64,000 bases of DNA, from the NCBI RefSeq assembly GCF_011047315.1, contig NZ_CP049259.1, positions 2,895,001 to 2,959,000 of the forward strand, read 5' to 3'. This DNA is from Altererythrobacter sp. BO-6. GTDB taxonomy: Bacteria > Pseudomonadota > Alphaproteobacteria > Sphingomonadales > Sphingomonadaceae. How positions within the stretch are numbered: the first letter of the stretch is position 1; every line of letters starts with the position of its first letter. Made by a program: the position numbers and the translations under genes. Positions 1-7,817 of the stretch are shown here, piece after piece. Below the pieces are notes generated by a model. The model made no database searches and had not been told where the DNA came from. It was given only the letters and a program-made list of their open reading frames with translations.

Positions 1-342
1 GCAAAGCTTTCACTCTTTGAACGTCGCCGCCGCCGGGTGCGTACTGCACTCAAGAGCAGGGCTGGTGGTCGTCCGCGCCTGTCTGTGCACCGCACCGGCA
101 AGCACATCTATGCGCAGATCATCGATGACGCCGCCGGCAAGACGCTGGCCGCCGCTTCGACCCTGGGCGCCAAGGCGTCGGGTGCGAATGTCGATGCTGC
201 TGCCAAGGTGGGCAAGGACATCGCCGCGGCTGCCAAGAAGGCTGGCGTGACCACCGTCGTGTTCGATCGCGGCGGCTTCCTGTTCCACGGCCGCGTCAAG
301 GCGCTGGCCGATGCCGCCCGCGAAGGCGGGCTGGAGTTCTGA
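1..342 (+). CDS. rplR: 50S ribosomal protein L18 (5' end cut by window)
   Basis: L18 binds 5S rRNA in the large ribosomal subunit. The frame is open from base 1 (Ala-Lys-Leu-Ser-Leu-Phe-Glu followed by an Arg run), so probably only the ATG lies outside the window. The GTG at 37 lies inside the conserved N-terminus and is not the start. The L18 body is recognisable, from [11 protein letters not shown] through [26 protein letters not shown]; about 113 residues are visible. Its TGA overlaps the rpsE ATG by one base, as expected for coupled translation in the spc operon. Confidence 0.97.
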   Translation, partial: AKLSLFERRRRRVRTALKSRAGGRPRLSVHRTGKHIYAQIIDDAAGKTLAAASTLGAKASGANVDAAAKVGKDIAAAAKKAGVTTVVFDRGGFLFHGRVKALADAAREGGLEF

Positions 343-1136
343 TGATGGCTGACGAAAACAAGAACGAAGAAACCCCGGTTGAAACGGCGGAAGTTGTGGA
401 AACCCCTGCGGTTGCTGAAACCCCGTCGGAAGCGGCGGACAACCAGTCGGCTTCGGCCGAGCCCGAAGCACCGGCTGCAGAAGCAGACGAAGCGCAGGCC
501 GAAGGTCGCGGTCGGGGCCGCGGGCGTGGTGGTGACCGTGGTGAAGGCCGTGGTCGTGGCCGAGGCCGCCGTGACGAGCGCAACAAGCGCGAGGAAGAAG
601 ACGACGGCATCATCGAGAAGCTGGTTCACATCAACCGCGTTTCGAAGACGGTAAAGGGCGGCAAGCGCTTCGGTTTCGCTGCGCTGGTCGTGGTCGGCGA
701 CGGTTCGGGCCGGGTTGGTTTCGGTCATGGCAAGGCGCGCGAAGTGCCGGAAGCCATCACCAAGGCGACCGCGTCTGCGCGCAAGAAGATGATCCGCGTT
801 CCGCTGAAGGAAGGCCGCACGCTGCACCATGACGGCAATGGCCGGTTCGGTGCCGGCAAGGTGACCGTCCGCACCGCACCTCCGGGTACCGGCATCATCG
901 CCGGTGGTCCGATGCGTGCTGTGTTCGAAAGCCTGGGCGTGGCCGATGTGGTGACCAAGTCGGTCGGCACTTCGAACCCCTACAACATGATCCGCGCTAC
1001 GTTTGACGCGCTGCAGAACCAGACTTCGCCGAAGTCGGTTGCCCAGCGTCGTGGCAAGAAGGTCGCTGACCTGCTTGGCCGTGGTGGCGCCAGCGAGGCC
1101 GAGGCTGAAGCCGACGCCGCAGCGATGGTGGAGTAA
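342..1136 (+). CDS. rpsE: 30S ribosomal protein S5 with long acidic/RG-rich N-terminal extension
   Basis: S5 sits at the mRNA entry region of the 30S subunit and contributes to decoding accuracy. The conserved protein begins near residue 90 ([20 protein letters not shown]) and runs through the double-stranded-RNA-binding and C-terminal domains to about residue 245. Ahead of it is a non-family extension: residues 1-54 rich in Glu, Ala, Pro and Thr, and residues 55-80 made of Arg-Gly repeats. At 264 residues it is about 100 longer than E. coli S5. ATG at 342 overlaps the rplR stop; a second ATG at 345 is an equally good start. The extension should be disordered, acidic then basic; its role is unknown. 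Confidence 0.96.
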   Translation: MMADENKNEETPVETAEVVETPAVAETPSEAADNQSASAEPEAPAAEADEAQAEGRGRGRGRGGDRGEGRGRGRGRRDERNKREEEDDGIIEKLVHINRVSKTVKGGKRFGFAALVVVGDGSGRVGFGHGKAREVPEAITKATASARKKMIRVPLKEGRTLHHDGNGRFGAGKVTVRTAPPGTGIIAGGPMRAVFESLGVADVVTKSVGTSNPYNMIRATFDALQNQTSPKSVAQRRGKKVADLLGRGGASEAEAEADAAAMVE

Positions 1137-1141
1137 TCCCG

Positions 1142-1327
1142 ATGGCCGACAAGAAAACCATCAAGATCAAGCAGATCGGTTCGCCGATCCGTCGTCCCGA
1201 GAGCCAGCGCAAGATCCTGATCGGCCTGGGCCTCAACAAGATGCACAAGGTCGTGGAACGCCAGGACACCCCAGAGGTGCGCGGCGCGATCGCCAAGATC
1301 CCGCATCTGGTGACTGTGATCGACTAA
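1142..1327 (+). CDS. rpmD: 50S ribosomal protein L30
   Basis: Small large-subunit protein of 61 residues, the usual length for bacterial L30. The N-terminal [20 protein letters not shown] and the following [21 protein letters not shown] segment are typical of the family. It starts five bases after the rpsE stop, in the standard spc order rpsE-rpmD-rplO. A strong hairpin with a T-run follows its stop. Confidence 0.96.
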   Translation: MADKKTIKIKQIGSPIRRPESQRKILIGLGLNKMHKVVERQDTPEVRGAIAKIPHLVTVID

Positions 1328-1332
1328 TCCAT

Positions 1333-1363
1333 GTGAACCCCGCTACGGCGGGGCTCACTTTTT
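1333..1363 (+). terminator. Terminator-like hairpin inside the spc operon, between rpmD and rplO
   Basis: A GTGA-x-CCCCGC arm and a GCGGGG-x-TCAC arm (11 bases each, one central mismatch) enclose a TACG loop and are followed directly by five T. This has the form of an intrinsic terminator, yet it lies within a normally co-transcribed operon. It may terminate only partly, act as an mRNA processing or stabilising hairpin, or imply a promoter before rplO. Confidence 0.7.
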
Positions 1364-1397
1364 CAGCGCGAACAAAGCGAAAGCGAGTGCAAAAATC

Positions 1398-1922
1398 ATG
1401 AAACTCAACGACATCCGTGACAATTCGGGCGCCCGCAAGGGTCGCATGCGCGTGGGCCGTGGTATCGGTTCGGGCAAGGGCAAGACCTCGGGCCGTGGCC
1501 AGAAGGGCCAGAAGAGCCGTTCGGGCGTAGCCATCAAGGGCTTTGAAGGCGGCCAGATGCCGCTGCACATGCGCCTGCCGAAGCGCGGCTTCAACAACCC
1601 CTTCGCCAAGGACTACGCCGAAGTGAACGTGGGCATGGTGCAGAAGTTCATCGACGCGAAGAAGCTCGACGCGAAGAAGGACATCACCGAAGACGTGCTG
1701 CGCGAAGCCGGCCTGGTGCGCGGCGGCAAGGATGGCGTCCGTTTGCTGGGCAAGGGCGAATTCTCGGCCAAGGCCAAGTTTGTCGTCACCGGCGCCACCA
1801 AGGGCGCGATTGCCGCGGTCGAAAAGGCTGGCGGCAGCGTGGAAGTGGCCGCTCCGGCCCAGCCCGAGGCTGAAAAGAAGGCCGCCCGCCGCGAGGCGAA
1901 CAAGGCTGCCAAGGCCAAGTAA
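1398..1922 (+). CDS. rplO: 50S ribosomal protein L15
   Basis: L15 is a late-assembly protein of the 50S subunit. The Gly/Arg/Lys-rich N-terminus ([20 protein letters not shown], then the [12 protein letters not shown] segment) is characteristic, as is the central [18 protein letters not shown] stretch. Length is 174 residues, longer than E. coli L15 because of an Ala/Lys/Glu-rich tail over about the last 25 residues. It precedes secY in the usual order. The 70-base gap to rpmD holds a terminator-like hairpin, so its expression relative to upstream genes may be tuned. Confidence 0.97.
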   Translation: MKLNDIRDNSGARKGRMRVGRGIGSGKGKTSGRGQKGQKSRSGVAIKGFEGGQMPLHMRLPKRGFNNPFAKDYAEVNVGMVQKFIDAKKLDAKKDITEDVLREAGLVRGGKDGVRLLGKGEFSAKAKFVVTGATKGAIAAVEKAGGSVEVAAPAQPEAEKKAARREANKAAKAK

Positions 1923-1937
1923 TCGATGAAATGGTGT

Positions 1938-1965
1938 GCGGGGGGTTCGACAACCGGCCCCCCGC
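1938..1965. other. GC hairpin between rplO and secY
   Basis: Perfect eight-base stem GCGGGGGG/CCCCCCGC with a 12-base loop, in the 115-base gap between rplO and secY. It is not followed by a T-run, so it is more likely an mRNA processing or stability element than a terminator. Nothing else was recognised in this gap. Confidence 0.5.
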
Positions 1966-2037
1966 TCCCTATCTATCCGGTCTGAGCCGGGAGGGTCCGG
2001 CGCTCAAACATACAGACGCTAGGATTTACCTGAGACA

Positions 2038-3402
2038 ATGGCATCACGCGCCGACAGCATTGCGAGCAATCTGAACCTCGCAAACTTCTCCAAAGCCACC
2101 GAGCTGCGCCAGCGTATCTGGTTCACCATCGGTGCGCTGATCGTTTTCCGCTTTCTCAGCTTCGTGCCACTGCCGGGTATCAACCCGCTGGCACTGGCCC
2201 AGCTGGCCGAACAGACGCAAGGCGGCATCCTGGACATGTTCAACATGTTCACCGGCGGCAGCCTGGAGCGCATGAGCCTGATCGCGCTGGGCGTGATGCC
2301 TTACATTACCGCCTCGATCGTGGTGCAGATGGCATCGGCACTCCATCCGACGCTTGCTGCCCTCAAGAAAGAGGGCACCACCGGGCGCCAGAAGCTTAAC
2401 CAGTACACCCGCTATGGCACGGTCTTCCTGTGCTCGATCCAGGGCTGGTTTCTGGCTGCGGGCCTTGAAAGCTTCGCCAACTCGGCGGGACTTGCTGCAG
2501 TGGTCGATCCCGGCATCATGTTCCGCATTGGCGCGGTTATCAGCCTGGTCGGCGGCACCATGTTCCTGCTGTGGCTGGGTGAACAGATCACCAGCCGGGG
2601 GATCGGCAATGGCGTGTCGCTGATCATCATGGCGGGCATTGTCGCCCAGTTCCCGACCTTTATCTCCAACCTGTTCGAGGGTGGCCGCACCGGCTCGATC
2701 GCGCCGACGATCATCATTGGTTTCGTCGTGATGGTGGTTGTGCTGATCCTGCTGATCAGCTTCATGGAGCGTGCCCAGCGCCGCCTGCTGATCCAGTATC
2801 CCAAGCGCGCAACGCAGCGCGGCATGATGCAGGCCGATAGCTCGCACCTGCCGCTGAAGCTCAACACGGCGGGCGTGATCCCGCCGATCTTCGCCAGCTC
2901 GCTGCTGCTGCTGCCGCTGACGATTTCGCAATTCGCCGGAAACTCGATCGACACGTCGAGCACCACTGGCAGCATCATCCAGTCGCTCAACCAGTACCTG
3001 CAGCACGGCCAGCCGATCTACATGACGCTCTATGCTGCCGGGATCATGTTCTTCGCATTCTTCTACACTGCGGTTGTGTTCAACCCGGAAGAAACGGCGG
3101 AGAACCTGAAGAAGAATGGCGGGTTCATCCCCGGCATCCGTCCGGGCAAGCGCACCGCCGATTATCTCGATTACGTGCTGACCCGCATCACCGTGGTGGG
3201 CGCGATCTACCTCACACTGGTCTGCGTGATTCCCGAATACATGATCGCACAGACGGGGATCCCGCTGTTTCTGGGCGGCACCAGCCTGCTGATCGTGGTC
3301 AACGTGACCGTGGATACGATCACGCAGGTCCAGTCGCACCTGTTGGCACACCAGTATGGTGACCTTATCAAGAAGGCGAAATTGAAGGGGCGGATGCGCT
3401 AA
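2038..3402 (+). CDS. secY: Preprotein translocase subunit SecY
   Basis: Central pore of the SecYEG inner-membrane translocon. The 454 residues carry about ten hydrophobic segments. Family marks visible are FVPLPGINPLAL near the first periplasmic loop, GGSLERMSLIALGVMPYITA, the LGEQITSRGIGNGVSLIIM stretch, LPLKLNTAGVIPPIFASS and FNPEETAENLKKNGGFIPG. The C-terminal KKAKLKGRMR is typical. The ATG at 2038 starts the common alphaproteobacterial N-terminus. It lies between rplO and adk, its usual place, and links protein synthesis to export. Confidence 0.98.
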   Translation: MASRADSIASNLNLANFSKATELRQRIWFTIGALIVFRFLSFVPLPGINPLALAQLAEQTQGGILDMFNMFTGGSLERMSLIALGVMPYITASIVVQMASALHPTLAALKKEGTTGRQKLNQYTRYGTVFLCSIQGWFLAAGLESFANSAGLAAVVDPGIMFRIGAVISLVGGTMFLLWLGEQITSRGIGNGVSLIIMAGIVAQFPTFISNLFEGGRTGSIAPTIIIGFVVMVVVLILLISFMERAQRRLLIQYPKRATQRGMMQADSSHLPLKLNTAGVIPPIFASSLLLLPLTISQFAGNSIDTSSTTGSIIQSLNQYLQHGQPIYMTLYAAGIMFFAFFYTAVVFNPEETAENLKKNGGFIPGIRPGKRTADYLDYVLTRITVVGAIYLTLVCVIPEYMIAQTGIPLFLGGTSLLIVVNVTVDTITQVQSHLLAHQYGDLIKKAKLKGRMR

Positions 3403-3451
3403 GGCACCGCATCTTTGGCCGGTCAGGTCCTTCGGGGGGTTGAGTAGTCAG

Positions 3452-4096
3452 ATGAACATCATTCTTCTTGGGCCTCCGGGGGCTGGCAAGGGCACACAAA
3501 GCGCGCGCTTGGTCGAACACCATGGCATGCGCCAGCTCTCAACCGGCGACATGTTGCGCGCGGCGGTCAAGGCGCAGACGCCGGTGGGCCTCAAGGCCAA
3601 GGCGGTGATGGATGCGGGCGAGCTGGTTTCGGACGAAATCGTTTCCGACCTGATCGATGCCGAGCTGGCGGCGATGGACGCCGATACTGGCGCGATCTTC
3701 GACGGTTATCCGCGCACTGCGGTGCAGGCGGATATCCTCGATCGCCTGCTCGACAAGCACGGCCGCACGCTCGACTATGTTATCGAGCTGGAAGTGGATG
3801 AAGACGCGCTGGTCAAGCGCATCACCGGCCGCTTCAGCTGCGCCAATTGCGGCGCGCTCTATCACGATACGGCCAATCCGCCTGCGCAAGAGGGCGTGTG
3901 CGACGCTTGTGGCTCGACCGAGTTCAAGCGTCGGCCGGACGACAATGAGGAAACCGTGCGCACGCGGATGCAGGAATATCGCGCCAAGACCGCGCCGATC
4001 TTGCCTGGCTATGAAGCGCGCGGCATCGTGCGCCGGGTCGACGGTATGGCCAGCATCGACGAGGTGACTGCCGCGATCGACTCGATCATCGGCTGA
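3452..4096 (+). CDS. adk: Adenylate kinase with zinc-finger-type LID
   Basis: Interconverts ATP + AMP and 2 ADP in the cytoplasm. A P-loop (GPPGAGKGT, residues 7-15) opens the protein and the STGDMLR and DGYPRT motifs follow. The LID has two Cys-x2-Cys pairs (CANC and CDAC), the structural zinc site seen in many bacterial long-form adenylate kinases. The ATG at 3452 gives the canonical start MNIILLGPPGAGKG and 214 residues; an in-frame TTG at 3440 would add four non-conserved residues and is less likely. It follows secY by about 50 bases, the usual position in spc operons. Confidence 0.97.
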   Translation: MNIILLGPPGAGKGTQSARLVEHHGMRQLSTGDMLRAAVKAQTPVGLKAKAVMDAGELVSDEIVSDLIDAELAAMDADTGAIFDGYPRTAVQADILDRLLDKHGRTLDYVIELEVDEDALVKRITGRFSCANCGALYHDTANPPAQEGVCDACGSTEFKRRPDDNEETVRTRMQEYRAKTAPILPGYEARGIVRRVDGMASIDEVTAAIDSIIG

Positions 4097-4161
4097 CGCT
4101 TCGCTCTTTTCCCTTCCGCCCGTTGCGCGTAGAGCCATCGGCAATGGGAGGGTTTTGCGAC

Positions 4162-4845
4162 ATGAACAGATTGCTTGCCGTTGCCGCGAGTGCTTGTGCG
4201 CTTGTGCTGGCCGTGCCGGTGCAGGCCGAAGTCGTGAAGAGCGATGCTGGTGGCTTTGTCACCCGCGACACGGCGGTGGTCAATGCCACCCCCAAAGAGG
4301 TGTGGCTGGCGCTGATCAGCCCGGCCAAATGGTGGAGTTCGGCGCATACCTGGTCGGGCGATTCCGCCAATCTCTCGATCAGGCCCCAGGCCGGCGGTTG
4401 TTTCTGCGAGCGCATTCCCGAGGTGCCCGACCCGAAGAAGATCACGCTGGAAGGCAGCGTGGAGCACATGCGCGTGATCCAGGCCTATCCCGAGGTGGCG
4501 CTGCGCATGCAGGGCGCACTGGGGCCCTTGCAGAGCGAACCGGTGAACGGCGTGCTGACGATCGCGATAAGCGAGGCTGAGCAGGGTACACGGATCGTGT
4601 GGGAATATGTCGTGGGCGGCTACATGCGTTACCCCGTCGACGTAATCGCACCTGCGGTTGACGGTGTGATGAGCCAGCAGCTGGGCGGGCTGGCCAAATT
4701 GCTGGGCCGGATCGACGAAGCCCCCGAAGCGGAAGCGGATCAGCCTGCCGCTGGCGACGAGGGCAAAGCGGATGAAGGTGCTGCAAGCGAAGAGGCCGCG
4801 GAACCCTCGCTGGAAGAAGCGATCGACGCCATGGGGAGCGGTTAA
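4162..4845 (+). CDS. Exported SRPBCC-fold (START/AHSA1-like) protein
   Basis: Predicted periplasmic protein of 227 residues with a signal peptide at 1-22 (MNRLLAVAASACALVLAVPVQA). Residues about 30-190 resemble the SRPBCC ligand-binding fold: TAVVNATPKEVWLALISPAKWW, then HTWSGDS and the beta-rich body. The last 40 residues are low-complexity Glu/Ala/Asp. The ATG at 4162 with GGGAGG about ten bases upstream is preferred over an upstream TTG because it produces a clean signal peptide. It interrupts the ribosomal cluster between adk and rpsM. SRPBCC proteins bind hydrophobic ligands; the ligand here is unknown. Confidence 0.8.
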   Translation: MNRLLAVAASACALVLAVPVQAEVVKSDAGGFVTRDTAVVNATPKEVWLALISPAKWWSSAHTWSGDSANLSIRPQAGGCFCERIPEVPDPKKITLEGSVEHMRVIQAYPEVALRMQGALGPLQSEPVNGVLTIAISEAEQGTRIVWEYVVGGYMRYPVDVIAPAVDGVMSQQLGGLAKLLGRIDEAPEAEADQPAAGDEGKADEGAASEEAAEPSLEEAIDAMGSG

Positions 4846-5171
4846 GCCGGGTTTTTCGCAACCTCCTGCTGCTTGCGTTTTGACCTTCGCGCAAAGCCGG
4901 TTATAGTCTTGAAATGGCGAAATCGCAGTCCATATCGGGCTGCGTGTCGCGCTGCGTCTGCTTGGCTGTTGACGTAGCGGGAGAATCGCACTAAGCGCCC
5001 CTCACATTCGACATGTTCGAAAACGGTCCGGCAGGCGGCAGCCCGATGCGCGCCAACCGGACTTTTTGCCGTTTGAGCATCCGCTCGCACGGTTTCGGCC
5101 ATGGCGATTGAAGCGTTGAGATAGGGAAAGGCGGCCAATCCGCTGTGACCCTGTGGAGCATGGAGAAGTAA
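4846..5171. other. 326-bp spacer ahead of rpsM; promoter and long leader
   Basis: No reading frame here is supported. The spacer holds a good sigma-70-type promoter on the plus strand at 4880-4907 and a weaker TTGACG at 4969. Transcription from the first would give a leader of about 250 bases before rpsM, long enough for a ribosomal-protein feedback structure, although no known leader motif was recognised. Confidence 0.6.
4880..4907 (+). promoter_or_regulatory. Candidate sigma-70 promoter of the rpsM-rpsK-rpoA-rplQ operon
   Basis: TTGACC at 4880-4885 and TATAGT at 4902-4907 are separated by 16 bases, each matching the -35 and -10 consensus at five of six positions. It lies after the SRPBCC gene and upstream of rpsM, where a separate alpha-operon promoter would be expected. 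Confidence 0.6.
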
Positions 5172-5540
5172 GTGGCTCGTATTGCCGGGGTCAATATCCC
5201 CACCAACAAGCGCGTAATTATCGCGCTCACCTATATCCACGGTATTGGCCGCACCACGGCCATCGAGATTGCCGACAAGCTTGGTATCGATCACACCCGC
5301 CGCGTGCAGGACCTCAGCGATGAGGAAGTGCTGCGCATCCGCGAGACGATCGACGCAGAATACACCGTGGAAGGCGACCTGCGTCGCAACACCGCGATGA
5401 ACATCAAGCGCCTGATGGACCTCAGGTCCTATCGCGGCCTGCGTCATCGCAATGGCTTGCCCGTTCGCGGCCAGCGCACCCACACCAATGCCCGCACCCG
5501 CAAGGGCAAGGCAAAGCCCATCGCGGGCAAGAAGAAGTAA
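5172..5540 (+). CDS. rpsM: 30S ribosomal protein S13
   Basis: S13 lies in the head of the 30S subunit and contacts P-site tRNA and the 50S subunit. GTG start at 5172 (GTG-GCT-CGT-ATT-GCC), preceded by GGAGAAG, gives [20 protein letters not shown], the canonical N-terminus. The helix-two-turn-helix region ([14 protein letters not shown]) and the basic C-terminus [19 protein letters not shown] are intact. At 122 residues it has the normal length. First gene of the alpha operon, 326 bases downstream of the SRPBCC gene. Confidence 0.97.
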   Translation: MARIAGVNIPTNKRVIIALTYIHGIGRTTAIEIADKLGIDHTRRVQDLSDEEVLRIRETIDAEYTVEGDLRRNTAMNIKRLMDLRSYRGLRHRNGLPVRGQRTHTNARTRKGKAKPIAGKKK

Positions 5541-5598
5541 GCCGGGCCGGGTCTTCCCGAACCGCTTTTTCCTTCTGACGAGCTAAAGGATATACACG

Positions 5599-5988
5599 AT
5601 GGCACGCGAACCAGGCCGCATCCGGCGCCGCGACAAGAAAAACATCACCAGCGGCGTTGCGCATATCAACGCCAGCTTCAACAACACCATGATCACCATC
5701 ACCGATGCGCAGGGCAATGCGATCAGCTGGTCCAGCGCCGGCATGATGGGCTTCAAGGGCAGCCGCAAGTCGACTCCCTATGCTGCCCAGGTCGCCGCTG
5801 ACGACGCCGGCAAGAAGGCCGCCGAACACGGCGTGCGCACGCTGGAAGTCGAAGTGAAGGGCCCGGGCTCGGGCCGCGAGAGCGCGCTGCGCGGTCTCGC
5901 TGCGGTTGGCTTCAACATCACCTCGATCCGTGATGTGACGCCGATCCCGCACAATGGCGTGCGGCCGTCCAAGCGTCGTCGCGTCTGA
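5599..5988 (+). CDS. rpsK: 30S ribosomal protein S11
   Basis: S11 forms part of the 30S platform near the anti-Shine-Dalgarno region. The 129 residues show [20 protein letters not shown], the [20 protein letters not shown] segment and the C-terminal [15 protein letters not shown] found in nearly all S11 proteins. Start ATG at 5599 follows AAAGGATATAC. It sits between rpsM and rpoA; rpsD, which separates them in E. coli, is absent here as in most alphaproteobacteria. Confidence 0.98.
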   Translation: MAREPGRIRRRDKKNITSGVAHINASFNNTMITITDAQGNAISWSSAGMMGFKGSRKSTPYAAQVAADDAGKKAAEHGVRTLEVEVKGPGSGRESALRGLAAVGFNITSIRDVTPIPHNGVRPSKRRRV

Positions 5989-6001
5989 TCCGTACCTGCC
6001 T

Positions 6002-6020
6002 GGCGGCCGCATCGGCCGCC
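6002..6020. other. Perfect hairpin between rpsK and rpoA
   Basis: GGCGGCCG-CAT-CGGCCGCC, an eight-base perfect stem 14 bases after the rpsK stop, without a T-run. It probably acts as an RNA processing or stability element that could set rpoA levels apart from rpsM-rpsK, rather than as a terminator. Confidence 0.5.
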
Positions 6021-6089
6021 ACCTCTCAACGGACCGGACGCGCCACCAGCGCCCCGGTCCTGTCCGCACTTGAACCCTAGGGGAAATCC

Positions 6090-7145
6090 ATGTCCGTCAA
6101 CACCAAGAACTGGCAGGAACTTAAGAAGCCCAACGCTCTCGAGATCAAGGAAAGCGGCGACAAGTCCCGCAAGGTGACCTTCGTTGCCGAACCGCTCGAG
6201 CGTGGCTTCGGCCTCACGCTTGGCAACGCGCTGCGCCGCGTGCTGCTGAGCTCGCTGCAGGGCGCCGCAATTACCTCGATCAAGATCGAGAACGTGCTGC
6301 ACGAATTCTCGTCGCTCGCCGGTGTGCGCGAGGACGTGACCGACATCGTCCTGAACGTGAAGCAGATCGCGCTCAAGATGGAAGGCGAAGGCCCCAAGCG
6401 GCTCCAGCTTTCCGCCACTGGCCCCGGTGAAGTGAAGGCCGGCGACATCGCCGTCTCGGGCGACATCGAAGTGATGAACAAGGATCTGGTGATCTGCCAT
6501 CTCGACGAAGGCGCCACGCTGAACATGGAACTGACCGCCGACACCGGCAAGGGCTATTCCCCGGCCGTGTCGAACCGTCCGGTCGATGCGCCGATCGGCC
6601 TGATCCCGGTCGACTCGCTCTACTCGCCGGTCCGCCAGGTGAGCTACAAGGTCGAGAACGCCCGCGTCGGGCAAGAGCTTGACTATGACAAGCTGTCGCT
6701 GACCGTCGAAACCGATGGCACCGTCACCCCGGAAGATGCCGTGGCCTATGCCGCACGCATCCTGCAGGACCAGCTGACGCTGTTCGTCCACTTCGAAGAC
6801 GGTATCCCGCAGCCGCAGTCGGCCATGATCGGCCAGGCTGCCGCTCCGCAGGAAGACGACGCCAACCAGCTCAACCGTTACCTCCTCAAGAAGGTGGACG
6901 AGCTGGAACTGTCAGTGCGTTCGGCCAACTGCCTCAAGAACGACAACATCATCTACATCGGCGACCTGGTCCAGAAGACCGAAGCCGAGATGCTGCGCAC
7001 GCCGAATTTCGGCCGCAAGTCGCTCAACGAGATCAAGGAAGTGCTGTCCAGCATGGGCCTGCGCCTGGGCATGGACATCCCCGGTTGGCCGCCTGAGAAC
7101 ATCGAGGAAATGGCCAAGAAGCTCGAACAGGAGCTGCTGGGCTAA
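6090..7145 (+). CDS. rpoA: DNA-directed RNA polymerase subunit alpha
   Basis: The alpha dimer nucleates RNA polymerase assembly and its C-terminal domain contacts activators and UP elements. The N-terminal domain shows [20 protein letters not shown] and [15 protein letters not shown] linker near residues 245-265 leads to the C-terminal domain, with [20 protein letters not shown] and the helix-hairpin-helix [16 protein letters not shown]. Length 351 residues is typical of alphaproteobacteria. Start ATG at 6090 is preceded by AGGGGAAATCC. Co-transcription with rplQ is expected, but a dispersed repeat lies between them. Confidence 0.98.
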   Translation: MSVNTKNWQELKKPNALEIKESGDKSRKVTFVAEPLERGFGLTLGNALRRVLLSSLQGAAITSIKIENVLHEFSSLAGVREDVTDIVLNVKQIALKMEGEGPKRLQLSATGPGEVKAGDIAVSGDIEVMNKDLVICHLDEGATLNMELTADTGKGYSPAVSNRPVDAPIGLIPVDSLYSPVRQVSYKVENARVGQELDYDKLSLTVETDGTVTPEDAVAYAARILQDQLTLFVHFEDGIPQPQSAMIGQAAAPQEDDANQLNRYLLKKVDELELSVRSANCLKNDNIIYIGDLVQKTEAEMLRTPNFGRKSLNEIKEVLSSMGLRLGMDIPGWPPENIEEMAKKLEQELLG

Positions 7146-7152
7146 ACCAATT

Positions 7153-7233
7153 CACGTCATTCCCGCGAATGCGGGAATCCATTTGTAGGCTTGGTGGCTT
7201 CGCACTGGATCCCCGCTTTCGCGGGGGTGACGA
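7153..7233. repeat. 81-bp dispersed repeat with inverted ends (copy 1)
   Basis: The two ends form about 22-base inverted repeats (CGTCATTCCCGCGAATGCGG against the reverse complement of the right end, about three mismatches). Each end is itself a hairpin: TTCCCGC-GAAT-GCGGGAA and CCCCGC-TTTC-GCGGGG. A second copy of the same design is at 19643-19714. It resembles a small non-autonomous palindromic unit of the REP/MITE kind. It lies inside the rpoA-rplQ spacer of an essential operon. Confidence 0.75.
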
Positions 7234-7311
7234 AATCGGGGAAGGTCGAACCCTTTTCGACCAGTACCGGGCTACCTCACACGGGCCCCTTACAAACGAA
7301 GGAAGAATACA

Positions 7312-7731
7312 ATGCGTCACGGTATCAAACAGCGTAAGCTTGGCCGCAAGACCGGCCACCGCCACGCCCTGCTGCGCAACCTCGCAGCGGCGCTGGTGAA
7401 GCACGAGCAGATCCAGACCACGGTCCCCAAGGCCAAGGAACTGCGCCCCTATGTCGAAAAGCTGATCACGTTGGCAAAGCGTGGCGGCCTGTCGAACCGC
7501 CGCCTGGCGATGAGCCGCCTGGGTGACGAAACCCAGCTGAAGAAGCTGTTCGACGTTCTGGCCGAGCGCTATTCGGATCGCGACGGCGGCTACACCCGCA
7601 TCATCAAGGCCGGTATCCGCGCTTCGGACGCCGCCCCGATGGCGATCATCGAATTCGTTGACCGCGACACCGACGCCAAGGGCCAGGATTCGGGCCCGGT
7701 CATGAACGAAGACGAATTCGAAGACGCGTAA
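7312..7731 (+). CDS. rplQ: 50S ribosomal protein L17
   Basis: L17 lies by the peptide exit tunnel of the 50S subunit. The N-terminus [20 protein letters not shown] and the [21 protein letters not shown] region are diagnostic. A C-terminal acidic tail follows the conserved core, giving 139 residues, usual for this order. Start ATG at 7312 is preceded by AAGGAAG. It is the last gene of the alpha operon, with an intrinsic terminator just after it. Confidence 0.97.
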   Translation: MRHGIKQRKLGRKTGHRHALLRNLAAALVKHEQIQTTVPKAKELRPYVEKLITLAKRGGLSNRRLAMSRLGDETQLKKLFDVLAERYSDRDGGYTRIIKAGIRASDAAPMAIIEFVDRDTDAKGQDSGPVMNEDEFEDA

Positions 7732-7755
7732 GCGGCTCTTCGTTTGAACCGTCAA

Positions 7756-7791
7756 AGGGGCCGGGGAGCAATCCGCCGGCCCTTTTCTTTT
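7756..7791 (+). terminator. Intrinsic terminator of the alpha operon
   Basis: Stem GGGCCGG/CCGGCCC, extended by A/G-T pairs, with an 11-base loop and then TTTTCTTTT. It begins about 25 bases after the rplQ stop and ends before the next gene. Confidence 0.85.
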
Positions 7792-7817
7792 GCGCATCGC
7801 CGATTAGTGTCGCGCGC

